Positions 10,269-17,910 of a stretch of DNA of 33,304 bases are shown here, in pieces (the stretch's first letter is position 1; every line of letters starts with the position of its first letter). The position numbers and the translations under genes are program-made. The stretch is from Geobacteraceae bacterium (GTDB lineage: Bacteria > Desulfobacterota > Desulfuromonadia > Desulfuromonadales > Desulfuromonadaceae). The stretch spans positions 1-33,304 of the forward strand of contig JAIVHC010000162.1 in the NCBI GenBank assembly GCA_020201305.1. The letters run 5' to 3'. The notes under the pieces are model-generated. The model did no database searches, was not told the origin of the DNA, and was given only the letters and a program-made list of their open reading frames with translations.

Positions 10269-10928
10269 GTGTCAACAAAAGCAGAAGAATTCATAGATAA
10301 CCTGCTCAAGCAGGTGGAACCCGGATCTACCCGCTACACTATCCTCCACAGCGCCAAACAGTTCAAGTCTTCATGGGTGGAGTTGGGACAATTGCTTAGC
10401 GAAGTGCGTCATGCTCAGCTTTACCAGGAGTGGGGATACACCGATTTTGCCGACTACTGCGCGCGCGAGATCCGTATCCGGCGCCAGACTGCAGACAAGC
10501 TCACGCACGCCTACCACTATCTCAAAGAGCACAACCCCACGACACTTTCCGATCCCCAAAACCCTGTACCCATGCCCGACTATCGCAGCTTGAATCTGCT
10601 GGAGCAGATCAATAGCGAAGCGCTCATGGAGGAGGAAGAGCTTCAATCTCTTCAACATCAAGTGTTTTCCGGCACTTTAGCGCATCCCAAACTTGCCCGG
10701 ACCGTGCGCGACCTGAAGCGCGAACAGGCACCATCCGAGATCAAGGAATACACCGACATCAAAAACGCCCTGAGTGCGGCAAAACGCTTTCAGTCCAGCC
10801 TGGAACATCTCCCCGAAGAAATTAGCGCCAGGGTAAACCTTGATTCGTTTGTACATGCCGCAGAGCAGGCACTTGTCATGCTGGAACCTCCCGAAAACAA
10901 AAAGCAAAGCGGAGATGATATTGAATAA
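10269..10928 (+). CDS. Hypothetical protein
   Basis: Open frame from GTG at 10269; SWVELGQLLSEVRHAQLYQEWGYTDFADYCAREIRIRRQTADKLTHAYHYL; ends beside the crp/fnr ORF. Confidence 0.7.
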   Translation: MSTKAEEFIDNLLKQVEPGSTRYTILHSAKQFKSSWVELGQLLSEVRHAQLYQEWGYTDFADYCAREIRIRRQTADKLTHAYHYLKEHNPTTLSDPQNPVPMPDYRSLNLLEQINSEALMEEEELQSLQHQVFSGTLAHPKLARTVRDLKREQAPSEIKEYTDIKNALSAAKRFQSSLEHLPEEISARVNLDSFVHAAEQALVMLEPPENKKQSGDDIE

Positions 10929-10944
10929 GGACAACGCTGTAAAC

Positions 10945-11592
10945 ATGTTCATGCAGGCTTTTTTTGGTCCTGCGACAACGTCCCAGCATCGCGCTCTGGT
11001 GGAGGAAAGTAGCCGCTTAGTAAGAGCGGGGAAAAAACAACTACTCTTCAATGAGGGAGATCAGGGTTCCGAATTCTACTTCCTTGCCAAAGGGAAGATA
11101 AAGCTGTTTCGTGCCACCGAAGATGGAAAAGAAGCCGTAATTCGTCTGCTGGATAGCGGAGAATATTTTGCTGAAATTCTGCTCCAGCTTCAACGCCGCT
11201 ACCCGGTGAGCGCTATTGCACTTGAAGAGAGTGAACTCCTCGCCATTGATGCGCAGAAGATCCTCTGCCATATAGAGAGCAACCCCGCTGCAGCCATGCA
11301 GTTTATCGGAGCCCTGTCACAACGCATCAAATACCTGCTGGGGATGGTAGAACAGTTGACTCTGAGTGATATCCGGCAGCGCTTTATTAACTACCTCCTG
11401 GCGCTGAGTGAAAAACAGGGGAGTAAACAAGTTCGCCTGCCGGCGGCAAAAGGGGAAGTGGCCCTGCTCCTGGGCACTACGGCAGAAACATTTTCGCGCC
11501 TACTGGGCAAGCTCGCTTCTGAAGGAAGCATCAGGATAGAGGGAAGAGATATTCACATCGAGGATACAAGCGCTCTTCGCGAGCGGAATTAA
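10945..11592 (+). CDS. Crp/Fnr family transcriptional regulator
   Basis: Cyclic-nucleotide-binding-like fold FNEGDQGSEFYFLAKGKIKLFRATEDGKEAVIRLLDSGEYF plus HTH LLGTTAETFSRLLGKLASEG; start could be TTG at 10921. Confidence 0.9.
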   Translation: MFMQAFFGPATTSQHRALVEESSRLVRAGKKQLLFNEGDQGSEFYFLAKGKIKLFRATEDGKEAVIRLLDSGEYFAEILLQLQRRYPVSAIALEESELLAIDAQKILCHIESNPAAAMQFIGALSQRIKYLLGMVEQLTLSDIRQRFINYLLALSEKQGSKQVRLPAAKGEVALLLGTTAETFSRLLGKLASEGSIRIEGRDIHIEDTSALRERN

Positions 11593-11696
11593 GGCCACCG
11601 CATACGCAATAGATATGAGACTTAACAGAATACACCAAGCAAAAGATTGCAAGCCCGGATCAATCCTACGCAGGAACATATTACAAGAGGCAAAGT

Positions 11697-12167
11697 TCAG
11701 GTAACAAAGAGTCGATACGATGATCCTTCGCGCTCGCGCTGTAATGCTCCATCCCGATCCATCTGCAACAGCACGGCCTGGAGGGTTTTACGTTTTTCGT
11801 CCGGAAAACTCGAATAGAGCTCTGTCTGGAGAATCCCGGGCGTACGGGACACCAGATCGATAATCTGTGCATCAAGCACATTCTGCGCGTCAGCATCCGT
11901 ATCGATTTGTGTTTTGCCCGCAGCGATTTCAGAATTGTCATCTTGCGCCCAGGCAGAGTCAGATTGCGCTGGACCAGCACTCATCTGACGGTAGAAAAAA
12001 TACCCTAAACCGCCTACGACCAATAATACAAATATAATCTGCCCCATATAACCCCCCTCTGGAACGTCCATTCGATTCTGCGTTAACCAAAAAACCAGTC
12101 CAAGCGTAGCCATACATACAATCAGGTTATCCAGCCAGCTTACGATTGCCATAATCGGCGTCAACAA
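11697..12167 (-). CDS. Hypothetical membrane protein with C-terminal winged-helix-like segment
   Basis: 156 aa; two TM segments; C-terminal LVSRTPGILQTELYSSFPDEKRKTLQAVLLQMDRDGALQREREGSSYRL. Confidence 0.65.
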   Translation of the reverse strand: MLTPIMAIVSWLDNLIVCMATLGLVFWLTQNRMDVPEGGYMGQIIFVLLVVGGLGYFFYRQMSAGPAQSDSAWAQDDNSEIAAGKTQIDTDADAQNVLDAQIIDLVSRTPGILQTELYSSFPDEKRKTLQAVLLQMDRDGALQREREGSSYRLFVT

Positions 12168-12364
12168 TCAGTTGGAGGCCAGGCATATGCAACCAGGCTC
12201 GTGCTTTATTGCTCCCGAACAGCTGCAAATCCGAAGAGAACTGAGAGTATTATTACGTTAAAACGGCAAAATAATCAATAAAAAGTCCACGTTACGCATT
12301 TTCCCCCGGAGCCTGTCATACTTTATGCATCTAAGCGAAAAGCCGACTGGTCGAGGGCAGATTT

Positions 12365-12601
12365 TCAATCGTTTGAAGGGGAATAGCCCTGGCTATTTGT
12401 GGAAAAAGACTTCTGGGTACCCTTTCTCGTTTCTTCTGTGGAAGAATCAGAGACATCGTCAACATTATGCCTATCTTCCTGCTGTGCATTTTTCTCCCGC
12501 AATTTGCGCAGCTGTTCTCGCTCCAGGTCGCGAAAATACTTGTCTTCAAAGGCTTTCTCACGCTCTTCCCACACAGTTTTTTTCATAGGCAATTTCTCCA
12601 A
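12365..12601 (-). CDS. Small highly charged hypothetical protein
   Basis: 78 aa; MKKTVWEEREKAFEDKYFRDLEREQLRKLREKNAQQED...; start overlaps cas6-like 3' end. Confidence 0.55.
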   Translation of the reverse strand: MEKLPMKKTVWEEREKAFEDKYFRDLEREQLRKLREKNAQQEDRHNVDDVSDSSTEETRKGTQKSFSTNSQGYSPSND

Positions 12602-13577
12602 GGAATAAATTCTGCTTGATGCTTTCCGGGTTCATATACTCAATGGAGTATGCTCCGACACCGTAGGCTGCATTCTTGCCCAGGTTCAGTAAACTCCCCA
12701 ACTGGAGCATAGATAACATGGGGCCTGTGACATCGCCCTGTACACGCAGAGTGCCGCAAATACCCCCAAGGGGTTTGGATCGCCCCGATTCAGCGTGTAG
12801 ATAGCGCCAGTCATACCAATGGAGGTTGTTATCCTCACAACTCCAGCCATTTATTTCATACGCCAGTTCGAAATCAACTGGATCCAACTCTACCCCACAG
12901 TGGATATAAAGCATAGCGGTAACCCTGCGCAGAACGAATGGAAACAGCTGACCCAGATCAGGATTGAACAGGGGACGCCCGTGAGTGAGAATGCGTGCCG
13001 GAGTGATAAATTTCAGTTCCAGCAGATCACATGCCTGAGGTTGACCCCCGAGCCACCAGCCCAGATCAAGACGGGGGATGTTATGCAGCTGGTTTCCGCC
13101 GGATTCATGCCACACAGGAATCCTGTCTTCCCCGGCATCGCTTGCGAACACGCACTTCAGGGTATACTTCCCTGCATCAAGGCGTAATCCTGTCTTTCCC
13201 AGAGCTGCAAATACCTCAATCAGACCCGGGGCAAGCTCTGCAATATTTCCAAACAGACGAACTTCAAAAGTGAACAGTTCTCCGGCCCTGTAATCCCCCT
13301 GGCGTATGGACATCGGCACTAATACAAATGCAGGAGCTCCTTTCTGGTAGCGCTTAAGTGCCACAGGATCAGTAGAAAGCGGGGGCTCAAACAGAGGTTT
13401 AAACACCCCTTCTCTGTCGCGCAGAATCTCCTGCGCAGCTGTGCGCAAACGGCGACGCAGGCGCAGAATGGTTGAGATGTCTATGTGAACCGACTCCCCC
13501 ATCCGGCATTCGAAGTGCAACTGGGCAAATTCAGCCTGCAAGAGTAGGGGTATGAGGGGGTTATGCTGTGTCAACAT
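12558..13577 (-). CDS. cas6: CRISPR-associated RAMP endoribonuclease Cas6 family
   Basis: FVLVPMSIRQGDYRAGELFTFEVRLFGNIAELAPGLIEVFAALGKTGLRLDAGKY; PLGGICGTLRVQGD...LGSLLNLGKNAAYGVGAYSIE glycine-rich C-terminal motif of the Cas6 family; ORF open to 13616. Confidence 0.85.
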   Translation of the reverse strand: MLTQHNPLIPLLLQAEFAQLHFECRMGESVHIDISTILRLRRRLRTAAQEILRDREGVFKPLFEPPLSTDPVALKRYQKGAPAFVLVPMSIRQGDYRAGELFTFEVRLFGNIAELAPGLIEVFAALGKTGLRLDAGKYTLKCVFASDAGEDRIPVWHESGGNQLHNIPRLDLGWWLGGQPQACDLLELKFITPARILTHGRPLFNPDLGQLFPFVLRRVTAMLYIHCGVELDPVDFELAYEINGWSCEDNNLHWYDWRYLHAESGRSKPLGGICGTLRVQGDVTGPMLSMLQLGSLLNLGKNAAYGVGAYSIEYMNPESIKQNLFLGEIAYEKNCVGRA

Positions 13578-13759
13578 TATGTATGCCTGCCTGCAGTTCA
13601 AACCGAGCGCGCTCAATTACGCAGGTCTGAGAATATGAGCAACGCGAGTCGATTGCTTTATTCAAACCCTTTTGCTAATCTGCGCATCACTATTGAAGAA
13701 ACCTCGGGATTCCAATCCAAAACATCTCTTATTATCCATAAATCAGGACACTTCCTATC

Positions 13760-14875
13760 ATGTTCAAGTTCGACCTCTTACATACCGACAAACATACCCG
13801 CGCCAGACGCGGGCGTCTCCAGACTCCGCATGGCACTATCGAAACCCCCATTTTTATGCCGGTAGGAACCCACGGGGCCCTGAAGGCAATGACACCAGAT
13901 CAGGTGGAAACAACCGGAGCCCAGATCATCCTCTCCAATACCTACCATCTTCATCTTAAACCCGGTGAGGGGCTGGTCAAAAAAGCCGGCGGTCTGCACA
14001 AATTCATGCACTGGGACAAACCGATCCTTACCGATAGTGGTGGATTTCAGGTATTCTCGCTGCCGCATAAAAAGATTACTGATACCGGGGTATACTTCCG
14101 CCACGAAATCAGTGGGAAGGATGTTTTCCTCGGACCCCGCGAAGCCACCCATATCCAGAACGAGCTTGGTGCTGATATTATCATGGCTTTTGACGAGTGC
14201 ATACCCTACCCCTCCAGCCACGACTACGCCAAGAAATCAATCCAGAAAACCCTGCGCTGGGCGGGTGAGTGTCAAGAGGCACATACGCGCACAGATCAGG
14301 CCCTGTTTGCCATTGTACAGGGGAGTGTTTATCCGGATCTCCGGCGCGAATGTGCTGAGCAGCTCACCAGCATGGATTTCCCCGGCTATGCCGTGGGCGG
14401 GGTAAGTGTCGGAGAAGGGCTGGAGTTGCTTAAAAGCGTGGTGGAATATACCGAACCCTACCTGCCTGTGCACAAGCCACGTTATCTCATGGGGGTGGGG
14501 TTACCTGAAGATATACTCGAGAGTATTGAGCGCGGCATGGACATGTTTGACTGTGTCATCCCCACACGCTATGCGCGCAGTGCGACCCTGTTTACTTCAC
14601 ACGGGAAACTGCGCCTCACCAACAGGCGCTATCGGCGCGATTTTTTCCCCGTCGATCCGGCGTGCGAATGCTACTGTTGCCGCAATTTCAGTCGCGCCTA
14701 TCTGCATCATCTATACAACGCTAACGAGATTCTCTCCGCCACTCTGGCGGCAATCCACAATGTACAATTTTATCTCAATATAGTGGAACAGGCGCGCAAC
14801 GCCATTGAAAAGGATGACTACCCGGCATTTAAGCAGGAATTTCTGGGCAACTACGGTTTTTTTGATACCAAGTAA
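13760..14875 (+). CDS. tgt: tRNA-guanine transglycosylase (queuine tRNA-ribosyltransferase)
   Basis: 371 aa; LTDSGGFQVFSL, IMAFDECIPYP, zinc motif CECYCCRNFSRAYLHHL. Confidence 0.97.
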   Translation: MFKFDLLHTDKHTRARRGRLQTPHGTIETPIFMPVGTHGALKAMTPDQVETTGAQIILSNTYHLHLKPGEGLVKKAGGLHKFMHWDKPILTDSGGFQVFSLPHKKITDTGVYFRHEISGKDVFLGPREATHIQNELGADIIMAFDECIPYPSSHDYAKKSIQKTLRWAGECQEAHTRTDQALFAIVQGSVYPDLRRECAEQLTSMDFPGYAVGGVSVGEGLELLKSVVEYTEPYLPVHKPRYLMGVGLPEDILESIERGMDMFDCVIPTRYARSATLFTSHGKLRLTNRRYRRDFFPVDPACECYCCRNFSRAYLHHLYNANEILSATLAAIHNVQFYLNIVEQARNAIEKDDYPAFKQEFLGNYGFFDTK

Positions 14876-15033
14876 TGATGCTTCCGCAAAAAATCATAAG
14901 ATGGCTAAGCAAAAATTTCGCCCTACAAGGCCTGGTGGTTTTTCAGGGGCGAAGGCATACATCTGGTATGTCGAGGTCCTGAAAATACGCCGTAACGCCG
15001 GAGGGCGGACTTTTTGCGACGCCATCAAGTAAT
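14870..15033 (+). mobile_element. MITE-like element copy 2 (element 14877-15026) with 7-bp TSD AAGTAAT at 14870-14876 and 15027-15033
   Basis: 150 bp, same length as copy 1, about six mismatches; imperfect TIRs GATGCTTCCGCAAAAA / TTTTTGCGACGCCATC; perfect 7-bp flanking direct repeat. Confidence 0.88.
14901..15032 (+). CDS. mini-ORF of MITE-like copy 2 (43 aa)
   Basis: MAKQKFRPTRPGGFSGAKAYIWYVEVLKIRRNAGGRTFCDAIK; stop codon supplied by the target-site duplication. Confidence 0.3.
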   Translation: MAKQKFRPTRPGGFSGAKAYIWYVEVLKIRRNAGGRTFCDAIK

Positions 15034-15083
15034 TACCGGATTCTGACACTATGCCGCTAAACTCGGCATAAAAGGTGGGACAA

Positions 15084-15866
15084 GTGAATTCTACGGGGGA
15101 GTTCAAGCAGGAACATGCCAGACTTCTGAAGCGCGCCCTTACCTGCGACGCTGCAGAGTTGCACACCATTTTGAGATCTGCAGAAAGTGAAGTTATTCGA
15201 GCGGCGCTGAAAAATGTCGCCCTCGAACCGGAACACCTGCAAAATCTGTTACAGCGCCGCGACCTGGATGCAACCCTGCTCACCAATATCTGCAAACACA
15301 AGATGAGCCATACCCGCTCCGTGGTGAATCAACTTCTGGCCCATCCACTCATCAACCCGCAGCAGATAAAAATGGTGCTCGAACGCCTGCACCTACTTGA
15401 ATTGCTCAATATCGCCATCCTGCCCGGACAGGGAGCGGATGTGCGGATCGCGGCAGAACACCAGTTATGCATGCGGCTCCCCACGGCTCCCCTGGGCAAC
15501 AAAATAACCCTGGCGCGCCGCGCTACTTATCCGATACTTGAGGCGCTAATGCTCGAGGGGCATCCGCAAGTGATTGAACCATGCCTCAACAATCCGCGCA
15601 TGAAGGAAGCGGCTATCTACAGATATCTCCACGGTCAAAACGTTGGTGCCGAAAGTATTAACAAGATTGCCAGACACCCGCGCTGGAGCAAACGCCCCAA
15701 CATACGATATGCAATTCTGCGTAACCGCCACACCCCTAAAAGGTTATTCACCCAATTTCTATGCGGGATTCCGCCGCAACAGGCGCGCCAGCTTCTTTGG
15801 AGCAAACATCTAAAACCAGCACAAAAAGAATGGATCAGGGATATTCTGGGTAAGAAGAGTGTGTAG
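15084..15866 (+). CDS. Hypothetical helical-repeat-like (HEAT-like) protein
   Basis: ~260 aa, helix-rich repetitive pattern (LLKRALTCDAAELHTILRSAESEVIRAALKNVALEPEHLQNLLQRRDLDATLLTNICKHK); RBS AAAGGTGG before GTG at 15084 (alternative GTG 15075). Confidence 0.75.
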   Translation: MNSTGEFKQEHARLLKRALTCDAAELHTILRSAESEVIRAALKNVALEPEHLQNLLQRRDLDATLLTNICKHKMSHTRSVVNQLLAHPLINPQQIKMVLERLHLLELLNIAILPGQGADVRIAAEHQLCMRLPTAPLGNKITLARRATYPILEALMLEGHPQVIEPCLNNPRMKEAAIYRYLHGQNVGAESINKIARHPRWSKRPNIRYAILRNRHTPKRLFTQFLCGIPPQQARQLLWSKHLKPAQKEWIRDILGKKSV

Positions 15867-15922
15867 ATTCGACAAGGGGAAAGTCAGCCAGGGGCATAAA
15901 GCCGGCACCTCTGCTGCGTTAA

Positions 15923-16732
15923 TCAATCCAGCGCCACCACAAATCCTGCGCCAAAACCATCCGTTCGCATCTGCGCGCGCCCCTGTTCTGCGGCTGCAAG
16001 GGAATTAAATTTTCCGGCACGCACCCGGAAATAGTGCTGCCCGCTAACCACGCCTGGATATATCTCGGCAAATGCATACTGTTTTCTGAGGCGATCGCGC
16101 AGACGGAGCGCGTTCGCCTCGACGGTAAAGGCTCCGAGCTGCACTCCGAATGGCCCCTCCAGCATATCCTGCGGCAAAGTGAAAAAGTTTTCGCCATGGG
16201 AATCGGTTTTTTTATACCCCAGTGCAGTTACGCGCACCGGCGCGGTTCCCCGATCTACAACATCCAGATTGCGTGCCGCCGTATAGGAAAGATCAATAAT
16301 CCGCCCTTTGACAAAGGGGCCACGATCATTTATGCGCACCACCTCACTACTGCCGTTGGCGAGGTTTTCCACCTTGACAAACACACCCAAAGGGAGGGTT
16401 TTATGCGCTGCAGTCATGGCATACATATCGTACACCTCGCCATTGCTGGTTTTACGTCCGTGGAATTTATCCCCGTACCAACTGGCTATTCCTTCCTGCA
16501 CAAAACCATCATGATCCAGAAGAGGGGTATAGTGCTTCCCCATTATGACATATGGTTTCTGCCACCCTTTGAGAGGAGCATCCGCAGACACGTCAGAAGC
16601 CGTGGTTCCTACCGCAGGGGTAACCGGTTCCGGCTTACGCGAGACCGTGCACGCACTCAAGCCCAGAATAAGAACCAAAAGAAAAAATCGCTTCACTGCT
16701 AACCGGCAGTCACTCCGCATGTTTGTGCGCAA
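15923..16732 (-). CDS. rlpA: Septal ring lytic transglycosylase RlpA family lipoprotein with SPOR domain
   Basis: Lipobox LGLSAC; EGIASWYGDKFHGRKTSNGEVYDMYAMTAAHKTLPLG; C-terminal SPOR-like region. Confidence 0.93.
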   Translation of the reverse strand: MRTNMRSDCRLAVKRFFLLVLILGLSACTVSRKPEPVTPAVGTTASDVSADAPLKGWQKPYVIMGKHYTPLLDHDGFVQEGIASWYGDKFHGRKTSNGEVYDMYAMTAAHKTLPLGVFVKVENLANGSSEVVRINDRGPFVKGRIIDLSYTAARNLDVVDRGTAPVRVTALGYKKTDSHGENFFTLPQDMLEGPFGVQLGAFTVEANALRLRDRLRKQYAFAEIYPGVVSGQHYFRVRAGKFNSLAAAEQGRAQMRTDGFGAGFVVALD

Positions 16733-16736
16733 ATAT

Positions 16737-17705
16737 CTACTCCCCGGACTTGCTTTCCGCGACGATGGTCATGGCCCGGAATTTGTCGTAGCGCTGCTCT
16801 ACCAGTTCTTCGGGAGAAAGCTCCATTAGCTCATCCAGATGGTGTTTCAGCTGTTCCTTGAGTTTTTCGCACGCCAGAGGAACATCGTTATGCGCTCCGC
16901 CGAGAGGTTCAGTCACCACTCCATCAATGACACACCCCAGAGCATCAATATCCGTGGCAGTGAGTTTCAACGCCTCTGCTGCCTGGGGCCCCTTAGTGCC
17001 GTCACTCCAGAGAATGGCGGCACACCCTTCAGGAGAGATAACCGCATACACAGAATACTCCATCATCAGCACCCGATTGCCCACCGCAATGGCCAGGGCT
17101 CCCCCTGAACCACCCTCGCCGGTAATGGTGACAATAACCGGAACTTTTAACGCTGCCATCTCGCGCAGATTCCGGGCTATTGCTTCAGCCTGGCCACGCT
17201 CTTCTGCTCCGATACCCGGATATGCCCCCGGTGTATCCACAAATGTAAAAATGGGTAAGCCGAACTGCTCTGCCATCTTCATAATCCGCAATGCCTTGCG
17301 ATACCCTTCCGGGTTGGGCATACCGAAATTTCGCACCACCTTTTCCTTGGTGTCACGCCCCTTCTGGTGCCCAATTACTGCGCAGGGTTGTCCATCAAAT
17401 CGTGCAAAGCCACATACCAGCGCCGGATCATCCGCAAAAGCCCGATCGCCGTGGAGCTCAAACCAATCGGTAAAGATCCCGTTTATATAATCCATGGTAA
17501 AGGGTCTGCGTGGGTGCCGAGCAAGCTGGGTGCGCTGCCAACGGGTAAGTTTGGAGAAAATATCTTCGCGCAATTTCTCAGCTTTTGCTTCCATCTTCTT
17601 TAATTCACTACTGAAATCCACATTTTCAGTGGAATATTCGCGCAGTTCGTAAATCTTTTTGTCCAGATCGACCAGAGGCTTCTCAAAATCCAGATATGCC
17701 AGCAT
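16737..17705 (-). CDS. accA: Acetyl-CoA carboxylase carboxyltransferase subunit alpha
   Basis: [18 protein letters not shown]...; [44 protein letters not shown]. Confidence 0.97.
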   Translation of the reverse strand: MLAYLDFEKPLVDLDKKIYELREYSTENVDFSSELKKMEAKAEKLREDIFSKLTRWQRTQLARHPRRPFTMDYINGIFTDWFELHGDRAFADDPALVCGFARFDGQPCAVIGHQKGRDTKEKVVRNFGMPNPEGYRKALRIMKMAEQFGLPIFTFVDTPGAYPGIGAEERGQAEAIARNLREMAALKVPVIVTITGEGGSGGALAIAVGNRVLMMEYSVYAVISPEGCAAILWSDGTKGPQAAEALKLTATDIDALGCVIDGVVTEPLGGAHNDVPLACEKLKEQLKHHLDELMELSPEELVEQRYDKFRAMTIVAESKSGE

Positions 17706-17910
17706 TGTAAATCTCCTATGGCGCCGTTTGGTGCTATCGTGACACAAGGTGGGTCATGTTAATTATCCGCATCATGTTCGAAGAAGAGCACAGTTTTACT
17801 TATATTTAAAAACAATATTAAGTGGAAGAGTAAATGTCAGGATATCCATCGAGCTTCTTTGGCTCGAGCATGCTCCTATACGCGCTATTATTTCAGGCAT
17901 ACTATAGAAT

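Noticed and set aside
12300-13760. CRISPR array near the Cas6-family gene
   Set aside because: No regularly spaced direct repeats seen on either strand here or elsewhere in the window.
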